A DNA stretch of 64,000 nucleotides from Basidiobolus meristosporus CBS 931.73 (GCA_002104905.1 MCFE01000224.1:58824-122823), one strand, 5' to 3'; shown: positions 54,558 to 63,757, counted from the stretch's first letter. Notes: a model not told the origin generated them from the letters alone. Numbers and translations: made by a program.

Positions 54558-55176
54558 CTGGCAGGGTAATAAGCGAGTCAAAAGCAGAGTTGCTTTTTGA
54601 ATCCTCCAAGCATACAGATGAGTATGATTTTGTTGTTCTAACTCTGGGTGCATTGCGCCCTTACTCGCTTGTTTTGATATAAGGTAGAATTAAGTGGTAT
54701 TGGAAATATAAAGGATATAGCAACATTGTAAAGCTACAATATACTAGGGAACTTGAGCTGAAAATTTTCAATTCATTCATTGGTGCGGCACCAAAGAGAC
54801 TGCTTGGCTGCATTAGCAACGAAAAGCTTAATGAGTCTGCCACTGTATGTTAAAGGTATTTCAATTGGGACAATGTATAATGTCGCATTTAACTCAAGTT
54901 ACTTGTACAATATCAACTGACCTGTATGCTTTAAGTTACGGCTTACATACTATGCTCTTGATTGACTATTTATACACTTGGAAGTTCTGCATATTTCCTG
55001 AAAGTATATTCTAGTGCAAATCACTGGGGCATTGCCAATTATTTTGGAACCTTAAAGATCATGGTATATCACTTCAGCACAATTGGGTAAAATACATATA
55101 TATCATTCTTCTCATATAACTGGTGATGAGTGTCATAGTAGCTTGGAGGTTTTTCAAATGTTGTTAGATATAGTAT
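54558..55176. other. possible continuation of the preceding gene, then spacer
   Basis: Open fragments at 54567-54680 and 54718-54855 look coding and follow the upstream gene, but no consistent splicing was found. From about 54900 nothing is recognised. Confidence 0.35.
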
Positions 55177-56140
55177 AGTTCTATGAGTTGCATCCATTGC
55201 TAACCATATCAATGATATTAGCTCAAAAAGTTCTATGCAAAATCTCAAACTCAAATTTGTTTCTAGCCAACAGTTTTTAAGCATGTCTGCTATTGTTTCA
55301 TCTGTAGGACAGTTAGCTGAGTCAACCAAGTTTTTCTCTATAGCTTCATGTATAAAATGATGTCTAATATCTATGTGCTTAGTTCTAGCATCAAAAGCTG
55401 GATATCTACACATTGTATACATCTTTGATTATCTCAAAATAAAGTAATAGGTGCATTGTGACATAGCCTAAACCTTTAAAAAGCTTTTTTAACCAAAATG
55501 TTTTCTTTTATAGCTTCACAGGCTGCCATATACTTTGCCTCTGTTGTGGAAAGTGCTATGGCTGGTTGTTTTCATGAAATCTATGAAACTGCTCCTTTAC
55601 AGTAAAGAAAGGTGCACAATGTGGTGGATCTTCTGTCTTCAAAATTTGGTTCCCAATCAGCATCAGAGTATCCCACAAGATCCTGTTCTGAACTTATTGG
55701 AGTACCTTGAGCTGGTATCAGCAGTTCCTTTTTGGTATTTAAAAAGATTCTTAACTGCAGTAATAGAATCAGATCCAAAATACTGATTCTGCTGTCTGAA
55801 AACTACCACTGAAAATTAGATATCTGGATGCATTCCAAGCATAATATACATCAGACTGCCAACCATAGATTTGTAATGGAGTTCTGGGCTTTCAGATGGT
55901 ATCATGCTATCTGTATTTGGTTGAGTTTTGACCAACATGAAGTTTGTCTCCATTATTATAGCTGGTAGTTTACAGTCTTCTATTTGATACTTCTATAGTA
56001 CATCTTGAGTATATCTGCACTGGCTTAGGGTGGTAGTGTGGGTACTTCTGTCTGTGGAGAGCTTTGTCCCTAAGTAGTATCTGAGTTCTGCTAGATTAGA
56101 CTTCTTGGACTTCTTAGATAGGCTGGATTTAGTCTCTTCC
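55177..56140 (-). pseudogene. copia pol C-terminal remnant (RT end and RNase H)
   Basis: The minus strand retains KHIDIRHHFIHEAIE (55350-55390), LVGYSDADWEPNFEDRRSTT (about 55615-55680) and RT-end sequence up to 56140, parallel to 4850-5780 of the main copia copy but broken by many stops. It is interrupted at 56141 by the LTR of another element inserted in the RT region. Confidence 0.75.
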
Positions 56141-56485
56141 TGTTGTAGGAATCTTGGAGATACTGGAAGTGATTAGGAGGACAAGTAGACTATGTGGTTT
56201 TCACTTAATGATTTATTGAATGTAGAAGTAGTATTTATACTGTTATATGATCTTGGCATAAAAAACATGTAGAATAGGCTTAGGAAGGTCCCAAGAATAT
56301 GTGTGCAAAGCTTGGGGCTGCTTAAACAATCTGAGAATTTTCATGTTGGGGGTACTGATATTTTGGTCAAAATATTCCAAGTAAATCCCAACATGGAATT
56401 TGATCAGTATCCCTAGGACTTGCAGGTAGTGATCTAAGCAACTAAGTTGGCAAATATTTAGGTGGAATTCCAAGTTTTTACAACA
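56141..56485 (-). repeat. copia LTR, second element
   Basis: 345 bp starting TGTTGTAGGAATCTTGGAGA and ending GTTTTTACAACA, with intact terminal inverted bases. A polypurine tract (GAGTGGGGG on the element strand) follows at 56486. Confidence 0.85.
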
Positions 56486-56784
56486 CCCCCACTCAACTAA
56501 ATGCTCATATTGACTAGCCCTAGTTTTAATCTAGGTTATTCAAAATTGTCTCTAGCTAATGGTTTGTTAAATATGCCTGCAATCATTTCCTCTGAGGGAC
56601 AGTCAACTAAGCTAACTAAGTTATTCTCTATAGCTTCACATATGAAATGATATCTAATATCTATGTGCTTAGTTCTAGCATGAAAAGTTAGATTTCTACT
56701 TAATTGTATACATACATGTTATCTTGAAATAAAATAATAGGCATTTTTTGACTTTAGCCTAAATCTATAAAAAGCTTTTGTAAC
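56486..56784 (-). pseudogene. copia pol 3' end of the second element, truncated
   Basis: Follows 4822-5112 of the main copia copy (pol C-terminus) up to AAAGCTTTTGTAAC at 56784. There it stops and TTAGGG repeats begin. The rest of the element is missing, so it was broken exactly at this point. Confidence 0.75.
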
Positions 56785-56799
56785 TTAGGGTTAGGGGGG
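56785..56799 (+). repeat. telomere-type TTAGGG tract 1
   Basis: TTAGGGTTAGGGGGG at the junction of broken copia sequence and LINE unit A. Confidence 0.8.
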
Positions 56800-57174
56800 A
56801 CAGTCACCAACAGGTGAGATCTTTATTTCAGTTGAAACAAAGAGGCCAGCACTATTGTTGTAGCTTTGATACAAGAGTGTGTAGCTGAGGGGAATTTGTA
56901 GGTAAGTTAATAGGAGAGATGATAGTTCTTCAGTGATCAAGACACTGTTCAGTGGGAAGGGGGGGTGGCACATGGGATAAATGAGTTATCAACAATATTG
57001 AGAAGGGGAATGCAATAAGGATTGATACTCATCATAAAGGGAGTGTGCTGCTGCAGATATTGCTGCCAAAAGGCAGTCATGTACTTCAGGTAGGTCAGCT
57101 TGAGCTTTCCCTGACTGCAGAGTACAATTGGCAAACTTCTTGAGTTCAGGATCTCCAGGTATAGTTCTCCAGCA
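56800..57174 (-). mobile_element. LINE unit A, 5'-truncated 3' end
   Basis: Matches the 3' 375 bp of the full LINE (58266 onwards), including the C-terminus of ORF2 (LKLTYLKYMTAFWQQYLQQH against LAYLKYLTDLWQQYLQQH). Its 3' end has the TCACC-AACA-GGTGA hairpin followed by CCCCCCTAACCCTAA. It is cut at its 5' side at 57174, where the next TTAGGG tract starts. Confidence 0.88.
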
Positions 57175-57187
57175 GGGTTAGGGGGGG
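57175..57187 (+). repeat. telomere-type tract 2
   Basis: GGGTTAGGGGGGG between units A and B. Confidence 0.75.
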
Positions 57188-57709
57188 AGACAGTCACCAA
57201 CAGATGAAATCTTTATTTCAGTTGAAACAAAGAAGCCAGCGCTACTGTTGTAGCTTTGATACAAGAGTGTGTAGCTGAGGGGAATTTGTAGGTAAGTTAA
57301 TAAGAAGTGATGATAGTTCTTCAGTGCTCAAGACACTGTTCAGTGGGAAGGGGGGTAGCAAGAGAGGTAAGAATGACTTGTGAACAACATTAATGAGGGG
57401 AATGTGATAAGGATTGATATTCATCATAAAGGGAGTGTGCTGCTGCAGATATTGCTGCCAAAGGTCTGTCAAGTACTTCAGGTAGGCCAGCTTGGGTTTT
57501 TCTGACTGCAGAATATAGTGAGCAAACTTCTTGACTTCAGGATCTCCAAGTATAGTTCTCCAGCAGGAGTCAGGTGTAGTGTGGTGTGTTCTCTTCCAGG
57601 CCTTAATCAGTGGGTTGTTGCAGTTGTGAAGTCTGAGGTATAATCTGGTTCTAAGGTAGAGAAGTCTGATCTTATAGGGCATAAACCCAAAAGCACCAAG
57701 AATAGCATG
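57188..57709 (-). mobile_element. LINE unit B, 5'-truncated 3' end
   Basis: About 520 bp nearly identical to 58266-58788 of the full LINE, covering the last 146 codons of ORF2 (57242-57682) with an intact frame. The 3' hairpin has one stem mismatch (TCACC-AACA-GATGA). It is cut at AGCATG (57709), after which TTAGGG begins. Confidence 0.9.
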
Positions 57710-57730
57710 TTAGGGAAAAATTTAGGGGGG
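57710..57730 (+). repeat. telomere-type tract 3
   Basis: TTAGGG, a short AAAAATT interruption, then TTAGGGGGG, between unit B and the SINE. Confidence 0.75.
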
Positions 57731-58249
57731 AGGAAAGTCACCAAGTGGTGAAATCTTTATTTACTTATGACAAGTATCTAAAGAAGCCATGTTAATCTGA
57801 AGTAATTCCTAGAAAGCTAGGTCTGAGAGATATCTTCCTGGTAAGCCAGGTGTGAGAGTTGAGAAGCTGAGTGGTACTGTATTTCCTAGTTAGCTAGGTC
57901 TGAGAGAGGTTTCCTGGAAAGCCAGGCCTGAGAAGTGAGAATCTGAGTATATCTGAGGTGAATTGTACTGATTTGCGGTAGCTGAATTGTGGCCGGAATG
58001 GCCAGTAGACTGGGGGAACTGAGAGGAATATCTGGGCAATCACTGGCCAAATTTACTAGGCAAATCTGGCCAATTAGCATTTCAAGGATTTCAGCCAATC
58101 AGAGCCTTTACTTTGCCCGATGGTTGATCAAGCCATCTCCCAATGAGCACACATCAATTTATTGATCAAATTTTGTTGGATCCAGGATTTGAACCCACAA
58201 CCATGGGTATGGAAGGGTTAGGGATAACCACAAGGCTAAGTGTTCTTGG
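57731..58249 (-). mobile_element. tRNA-derived SINE with LINE-like 3' tail (unit C)
   Basis: Read on the minus strand, the 5' head has Pol III promoter boxes: box A TAGCCTTGTGG (58228-58238) and box B GGGTTCAAATCC (58185-58196), 42 bp apart as in a tRNA. The body holds a 70-75 bp direct duplication (about 57807-57879 and 57880-57950) and no ORF. The 3' end, AATAAAGATTTCACC then a hairpin and CCCCCCTAA, is shared with the neighbouring LINE units, so the LINE machinery probably mobilises it. It is about 520 bp and, unlike A and B, appears full length. Confidence 0.75.
58185..58238 (-). promoter_or_regulatory. internal Pol III promoter (A and B boxes) of the SINE
   Basis: Box A at 58228-58238 and box B at 58185-58196 lie on the minus strand. 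Spacing and sequence match tRNA genes, but no cloverleaf with a paired acceptor stem can be drawn, so this is not a tRNA gene. Confidence 0.7.
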
Positions 58250-58265
58250 TTAGGGTTAGGGGGGG
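58250..58265 (+). repeat. telomere-type tract 4
   Basis: TTAGGGTTAGGGGGGG between the SINE 5' end and the 3' end of the full LINE. Confidence 0.8.
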
Positions 58266-58319
58266 AGACAGTCACCAACAGGTGAAATCTTTATTTCAGT
58301 TGAAACAAAGAAGCCAGCG

Positions 58320-61073
58320 CTACTGTTGTAGCTTTGATATAAGAGTGTGTAGCTGAGGGGAATTTGTAGGTAAGTTAATAAGAAGTGATGATAGTTCTTC
58401 AGTGCTCAAGACACTGTTCAGTGGGAAGGGGGGTAGCAAGAGAGGTAAGAATGACTTGTGAACAACATTAATGAGGGGAATGTGATAAGGATTGATATTC
58501 ATCATAAAGGGAGTGTGCTGCTGCAGATATTGCTGCCAAAGGTCTGTCAAGTACTTCAGGTAGGCCAGCTTGGGTTTTTCTGACTGCAGAATATAGTGAG
58601 CAAACTTCTTGACTTCAGGATCTCCAAGTATAGTTCTCCAGCAGGAGTCAGGTGTAGTGTGGTGTGTTCTCTTCCAGGCCTTAATCAGTGGGTTGTTGCA
58701 GTTGTGAAGTCTGAGGTATAATCTGGTTCTAAGGTAGAGAAGTCTGATCTTATAGGGCATAAACCCAAAAGCACCAAGAATAGCATGTCTGTAGGGACAT
58801 TCAGGCAAATGAGGCACCAAGGAGGTAATGCACCATACTGCAAACTTGTCAAGCTTAGTGCAGTCTCTAGAAGTAAGAGAGAGAAGTGGTAAGCCAAATT
58901 CCAGGACAGGGAAGACAAACTGCTTGAGTAGAAGGAGGCAGCTGGGAGCTGAAGTTGTAGGAGGAGTAACAGCCAGTAGCTTGTGGAGTGCCTGTCTTGC
59001 CAGGATAATTCTCTTCTTCAGGTGTGCTCCAGAGTCTAGTCCAGTTGGAAGGAAAGGAAAGCCAAGATATGTAGCAGAAACCTGAGCAGGTAGAGTGGAG
59101 TTCTCCAAGTTGATGGGAGAGCCCAAAGGTACTGTCTTTGCAATGGAAAGCTGGAGATTATTCTTCTGCAGATACTGGTGGATGGTCTGGGAGTCTTGTT
59201 GCACATTGGAGGAGGATATTCTGATGTCATCAGCAAAGAGAGTAACCAGGCAGTCAGCTGAGAGCCTTGGGAAATCATTCAGGAAGATGGCAAACAGTAT
59301 AGGACCAAGCACAGAGCCTTGAACCACTCCATTAGGAACTGAGAACACAGCTGACTGCTCACTTGGATGCAGAATTCTTGCTTGTGGATCCAGAAACAGA
59401 GACCTGACAAGGAGGGTGAGAGAGGTACTGGAGAAGCATTGCAACTTGGACCAAAGCAGATTTCTGTCAACTGAATCAAAGGCCTTAGTAATATCAAACA
59501 GAACTGAGGGATACTTGCACTGGAGAGAGTGATCTTGGCTAAGTATGACTGCATATTCCAAGGAGAGGCCAGGAACAAAGCCAAACTGTGCAGGATGAAA
59601 CTTGAGGGAGTCAGAGTAGAGCTCCTGAGCAAGCAGAAGCTCAAACACCTTTCTGCAGGTGGGCAGCAGAGATATTGGCCTGTAGGAGCTAGGATCCAGG
59701 TGCTTTCCTTTACCCTTGTACAGTGGCAGAACATTTGCAAAGGACCATTCCTCAGGAGTAGAAAGCTGGGCTGAGCATTGCTGAAACAGTGGAAGCAGAA
59801 GTGCAGACATGGCCTTGGTACTAGTCTTCAGAAGCTCATAGGAGATTGTGTCCACACCTGGAGCAGTAGAGTTGGGAAGCCTCTTGAGCACATTATGGAT
59901 TCTCCCTTGATCAAGTGCAAGTGGGATGGGCAGAGTCTTGAAGTCAGGATGAAAGCCAGGAGTTGAGTACTGCTTTGTAGAGAAGAAGATGTTAGCCAGC
60001 TGTTCTGTTGAAGGTAACTTCCTGGAAGAGGGCCTCATTGCCCTGTAGAGTCTTGATACTGTTCTTGTTATAGAGTTGGAAGATTGCAGAGGCAAAGAAC
60101 TCATTATATGATCCCAGAGCTGAGTATGCAGAGTGTGGTGAATTGTCTTGGAGTGGTGTATTGCTGTCAGGAGGAGTTTCTCTGTTTTTGGGTTAGGGAA
60201 ACTCAGGTAGCTTTGTTGCAGGGCTGAAACAATGGATTCCCATTTTCTTGAGGTAACAGCAGTAGTCTTGCATGGCAGTGAGAGGGAGGCAGACACCAGA
60301 ATCAGATGCTTCACAAAGAGCCAGGCATAGTTGAGATCATCTGGCAGAGAAAGTAGCAAACTGGCAAGCTTCAAGTAGTTCCCAAAGTCTTTCTTCTGAT
60401 TCTTGGTAGCTTTGTGGGTGAGCACAGTAAGTTTTGGCAGCTTCTTCTTCACAACTGGTTGCATAGAAAGGGACCAGGCTGGGTGGTCAGAGGCTCTCAA
60501 GGATCCTAGCTCAGCTCCAGAAAATTGCTTAACTTCATTCACAAAGTAGAGGGCAGCAGCAGAAGGGCAGATCCAGTCAACACATCTTTTCTCAGATTGA
60601 GCACCTAGTGCTAGCAGGTGGCTTTCTCTCAGGAAGTTCAGTAGGAATGTAGACCTTGGCTTCATTCTTGCAGTCAGAGTAGTCTTGTTCTCAGGATGGG
60701 GAATGTTGAGATCTCCAAGCAAGATAACAGGTGTTGATATAGATTGTTGGTATTGCTGAACCTTCTGGCATATAACTTGCACTTCCTGAAGGGCAAGACT
60801 TGGAGGCAGATAGCAGAGCACCAGACTGATAGTTGGCAACTGGAGAGTAGCACAGTAAGGGGAGTAAAGAGGAACACAGAGCTGAGGAGTATTGATGGTA
60901 GAAGAGATGAAGCAGATAGAGGAGGTATTCTTTGTTCTAGGAGTAGAAAAGCAATATAGATTAGTCAAAAGTATAGAGGGTAGCTGGACATCAATCAAAC
61001 ACAGGAGGGAAAATCTTGATAGAAGTCTCTCTAGAGTTGGTCTTGATGGCTGTATGCTGTTGCAGTTAAGCAA
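58320..61073 (-). CDS. LINE ORF2: APE-type endonuclease and reverse transcriptase
   Basis: 917 codons uninterrupted. The N-terminal about 220 residues are the APE-like endonuclease, from the LLLNCNSIQPSR strand to LLGDLNIP and ASDHPAW. The expected metal-binding Glu position reads Asp (CLIDVQLP). RT motifs are complete: LYKGKGKHLDPSSYRPISLL, FGFVPG, FDITKAFDSVDRNLL, GVVQGSVLGPILFAIFLND and the FADD box (VTLFADDIRI). The C-terminal about 250 residues are a thumb and a hydrophobic region without an RNase H. The enzyme nicks target DNA and copies its own RNA from the nick or from a free 3' end. It has no ATG near its start. The same frame continues upstream through a TGA into ORF1. Confidence 0.92.
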   Translation of the reverse strand: MLNCNSIQPSRPTLERLLSRFSLLCLIDVQLPSILLTNLYCFSTPRTKNTSSICFISSTINTPQLCVPLYSPYCATLQLPTISLVLCYLPPSLALQEVQVICQKVQQYQQSISTPVILLGDLNIPHPENKTTLTARMKPRSTFLLNFLRESHLLALGAQSEKRCVDWICPSAAALYFVNEVKQFSGAELGSLRASDHPAWSLSMQPVVKKKLPKLTVLTHKATKNQKKDFGNYLKLASLLLSLPDDLNYAWLFVKHLILVSASLSLPCKTTAVTSRKWESIVSALQQSYLSFPNPKTEKLLLTAIHHSKTIHHTLHTQLWDHIMSSLPLQSSNSITRTVSRLYRAMRPSSRKLPSTEQLANIFFSTKQYSTPGFHPDFKTLPIPLALDQGRIHNVLKRLPNSTAPGVDTISYELLKTSTKAMSALLLPLFQQCSAQLSTPEEWSFANVLPLYKGKGKHLDPSSYRPISLLPTCRKVFELLLAQELYSDSLKFHPAQFGFVPGLSLEYAVILSQDHSLQCKYPSVLFDITKAFDSVDRNLLWSKLQCFSSTSLTLLVRSLFLDPQARILHPSEQSAVFSVPNGVVQGSVLGPILFAIFLNDFPRLSADCLVTLFADDIRISSSNVQQDSQTIHQYLQKNNLQLSIAKTVPLGSPINLENSTLPAQVSATYLGFPFLPTGLDSGAHLKKRIILARQALHKLLAVTPPTTSAPSCLLLLKQFVFPVLEFGLPLLSLTSRDCTKLDKFAVWCITSLVPHLPECPYRHAILGAFGFMPYKIRLLYLRTRLYLRLHNCNNPLIKAWKRTHHTTPDSCWRTILGDPEVKKFAHYILQSEKPKLAYLKYLTDLWQQYLQQHTPFMMNINPYHIPLINVVHKSFLPLLLPPFPLNSVLSTEELSSLLINLPTNSPQLHTLISKLQQ

Positions 61074-61088
61074 CAGAACTTCAGGTAG

Positions 61089-61094
61089 TCAGGC
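61089..61094 (-). promoter_or_regulatory. TGA stop with CTA context between ORF1 and ORF2
   Basis: ORF1 ends GCC TGA, and the same frame continues CTA CCT GAA GTT CTG TTG CTT AAC into the endonuclease domain. UGA-CUA is the best-known leaky stop context. No ATG lies between the stop and the endonuclease start. Confidence 0.55.
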
Positions 61095-62596
61095 AGAGGT
61101 TGTAGCTTCTTCAGAGGCAGCATTGACAATGTGACCTGCAGAGTCCCAGAGCTCTTCAAATGGTGCATCACTTAAGTCAGCAAGGAGGGAAATGGCATGA
61201 TTCTTGAGGAAGTATGCCACATCATAGGAGGGGGCTTGTCTCTTGATGGCAGCAAAGAAAGACAGAATGGCAACATGGGCTGGAGGCTTGTTGAACAGTA
61301 GAGAGTCAGAGGATTCAGATTCTTCAGGCACTATCTTGAAGTCAGTTTTCAGCCAGTTAAGGTTCTTCTCCACAAAGGCAACAAATGGGTCAGCAATGTT
61401 TTGGTCTAGGATAACCTCCAGAATCTTCCCTTTTCTCCAGGCCAGGTTGACAATTCTTGAGAGCTGAATATTGCATGCCTTGAGTGCTTTCCTGATGTTG
61501 GAAATGGGAGTCCAGGGAACTTGCTTCAAGTACACCACAGTCCAGGTAGAAGCTGGCGGTAGGTTTGCTGGGGGCTTGTAAGTCCTTCTGTGTTGCAATG
61601 GAGCTGCAGTAGTCAGATTGGAGTCCACATTCTCAGTAGAAGGTTTTCTTGATGTGTCTTGCTGAATAGTACTGGAGCTGGATGTGCTGATAATTCTTGC
61701 TAGAACCTTGCCTGCATAAGTCTGAGGTATAGCTGAGGTGACTGTAGAGGTGGGGCAGCTGGTGCAGGTGGAGAGGCAGAGACTGAAGCAGGAACTGAGG
61801 TCACCTGGGAGAAGGCAGTGGAAGCAGGTTTTCTGGGAGGAACAGAGTTCACTATCCAGTTGTTCTGTAAAACACTGGAGTAGCTTTTCTGTGGAACAGG
61901 ATCTTGCTCTTGAACAGGAACAGAAGCAGGAGGCTGGGGCTGAGCAGTAGTGGTAAGGCAGTGGCACTCCAAGGAAGCTTTTTGCAAGGCATCTCTGGCA
62001 GTTTTCAGGGCAGTATTGGCTTCATTCTTGAGCTTCTTGCATTGGGCATCCAGTCTCTTGTTTTCAATAGCCAGGGCAGTATTGGCAGCCTCTAAATCAG
62101 CAATTCTCTTCTCAATTGCAAGGAATCTCTGAAGAAATGCATCAGTAGAAGTGCTGGCATCTGGGAGAGCAGTGGCAGGAATAGAGTCCATTGACAGTGG
62201 GCTTCTTGGAGGCAAGGAAAGTGGACTGGCAGATTCAGGCACAAAAGGAGATATCCTGGCAGGAGGAGAAGGAGTATCCAAGACAGTAACAGAGGCAATT
62301 CTTGTTGGTGAAGCACCAGCAGGGGAGGCAAGCCTGTTCAGAAACTGGGCAGGAGAGAGTGCTTGAGGAGAGGGAGTCTTTAGCTTGCCAAGCATGTCTT
62401 CCATCAGAGTGATACCAATATTCCTGGTGCATTTGCAGAGAAAGGTAAGCTTCCTGAGTCTGCCAGCTCTTCCATTCCTTCTGATAGTTCCTTTGTTTCC
62501 ACAGTTGGGGCAAGAAATCTTCTTGACAGACTTGTCAAAGCAATCAAGAACCTTCCTTTCAGGTGTAGTGGGCTCCTGTTGAGGTTTTGGTGGCAT
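61089..62596 (-). pseudogene. LINE ORF1 (zinc ribbon, coiled coil, nucleic-acid-binding domain), one frameshift
   Basis: Starts MPPKPQQEPTTPERK at 62596. An N-terminal zinc-ribbon-like motif (CPNCGNKGTIRRNG then LTFLCKC) replaces the usual CCHC knuckles. A Pro/Ser-rich linker, a heptad coiled coil (IEKRIADLEAANTALAIENK, about residues 165-215) and a second linker follow. A one-base frameshift near 61745 moves the reading to the frame that carries a compact C-terminal domain (STWTVVYLKQVPWTPISNIR, IVNLAWRKGKILEVILDQ) ending at the TGA 61089. That domain recurs in unit E. ORF1 proteins bind the element RNA and act as chaperones. Confidence 0.8.
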
Positions 62597-62665
62597 ATCC
62601 AGAGTTTCAGCTTCAAATTTCAATTTTTGAGATTTTTGGGTGATTTTTGATGGGCGAGATCAAAA

Positions 62666-62679
62666 TTAGGGTTAGGGTT
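62666..62679 (+). repeat. telomere-type tract 5
   Basis: TTAGGGTTAGGGTT right after the 5' end of LINE unit D. Confidence 0.8.
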
Positions 62680-62821
62680 GCGCGCTGTGACTGCTTTTTA
62701 CGATCGCAAGGTCAGATCCTAGGAAAAAATAAAAATAGTTAGTAAAGGTGATTTAATGGATGGATGGATGGATTCGGAGTCAGATTCAATCAAAAAATCA
62801 AATCGTTGACTAATTTAAAGA
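62680..62821. other. short unit between tracts 5 and 6
   Basis: Contains GCGCGCTGTGACTGC, a run of GGAT repeats at 62757-62772 and no ORF. The GGAT repeats recall those in the 101-bp monomers at 63724-64000, so it may be a fragment of a related element's 5' region. Confidence 0.35.
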
Positions 62822-62831
62822 GGGTTAGGGG
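62822..62831 (+). repeat. telomere-type tract 6
   Basis: GGGTTAGGGG at the 3' end of unit E. Confidence 0.7.
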
Positions 62832-63000
62832 AGGGAAAGTCACCAAGGTAGGTGAAATCTTTATTTGAATGCAGACAAGTCTAACTACAAATAAAGAAGC
62901 CAGCAGGGAATAGAAGCTTCCCAAAGTAAACACTAAGTTGAATATGAATAAATCTAAGCTAAAGTTAAGGCAGTATCCCAGAGTACACTGGAGTTCAGGT

Positions 63001-63757
63001 TCATGGGGGAGTGAAGTAGATAAGCTTGAGAGATATAATAATCTTTGAGGAAGTGGGTAACAGCAGGTGAAGGGGATTTTTGATAAGTGAAGTGAATCTT
63101 GAGAGCAGAGATTCCTCTAATGAGAAGGCCTTGTAAACTGGAGAATCAGGAAACTCTTTAAAGGCATGGTCAGTAGGTTCCCAGTAAAACTGGTCAGAGA
63201 CATTTTGAGAGAACTCTTTAGCAATACTTTTGTCAAGTACTACCTCCAGAGTGTGATTGTTGATAAATCTCATGTTAACAATCTTGGATAAATTGTAACC
63301 TTGTTGCTTGAGATACATCCTATGCTCAGATATAGGAATGAACTCCACATTGGCAAAGTAGCAGACAGTCCCAGTCAGTAGCAGGAGGTAAATCAGAAGT
63401 GGCAGGAAACTTTCTTTTAGTCTTGGGAGGAGCAGCAGGATGTCTTGAGGAAGCAGGAACAGGCTTTTTGACAGCTTCAGAGTAGGAAGAGTGAGCAGGA
63501 GCAGATGATTCTTGGGGAGTCTTGTTGACAGGAACAGCTGGCAGAGAGACAATAGATTCTTGCAGATCAGAAAAGGCAGAAAACAGCTTTTGAACTTGTT
63601 TCTTGAGTAAAGCATTTTCAGCTTCAACAAGTGCAAGCCTTTCCTCAAGGAAGGAAATCTGAAGGGAATGGAGTGAAGGCATAAGAAATAAGAAGAAGAG
63701 GGTAAGATGGGGTGGGTGGGTGGGAAAATTAGCAGGGAGAAGAGAAGGAAGGAGCAA
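63001..63757 (-). pseudogene. ORF1-like gene of unit E, one frameshift
   Basis: The N-terminal part (from about 63757 or the internal Met near 63680) has a coiled coil (FLEERLALVEAENALLKKQ), a Pro/Ser/Lys linker and SYSEAVKK. A one-base shift near 63350 moves to the frame with FIPISEHRMYLKQQGYNLSK and IVNMRFINNHTLEVVLDKSI, homologous to the C-terminal domain of unit D ORF1. The zinc ribbon of D is absent. The shift is at a different place and in the opposite direction from that in unit D, so it is ordinary decay. Confidence 0.7.

Larger units (their letters stand above)
58266..62665 (-). mobile_element. LINE unit D, near-complete non-LTR retrotransposon
   Basis: A 4.4-kb element with ORF1, ORF2 (endonuclease and RT) and the family 3' end (AATAAAG, hairpin, CCCTAA tail). 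It is bounded by TTAGGG tracts on both sides. ORF1 has one frameshift near 61745. ORF2 is open over 917 codons. No target-site duplication can be told apart from the telomere-like tracts. The 5' UTR is short (about 70 bp before the ORF1 ATG), so some 5' sequence may be missing. Confidence 0.92.

Noticed and set aside
57731..58249. A functional tRNA gene at the SINE head
   Set aside because: A and B boxes are present, but no cloverleaf or acceptor pairing can be drawn and the transcript would run on into the SINE body.
61730..61760. Programmed -1 frameshift in LINE ORF1
   Set aside because: No slippery heptamer is visible. The related unit E ORF1 is shifted at another place and in the other direction, so simple decay is more likely.
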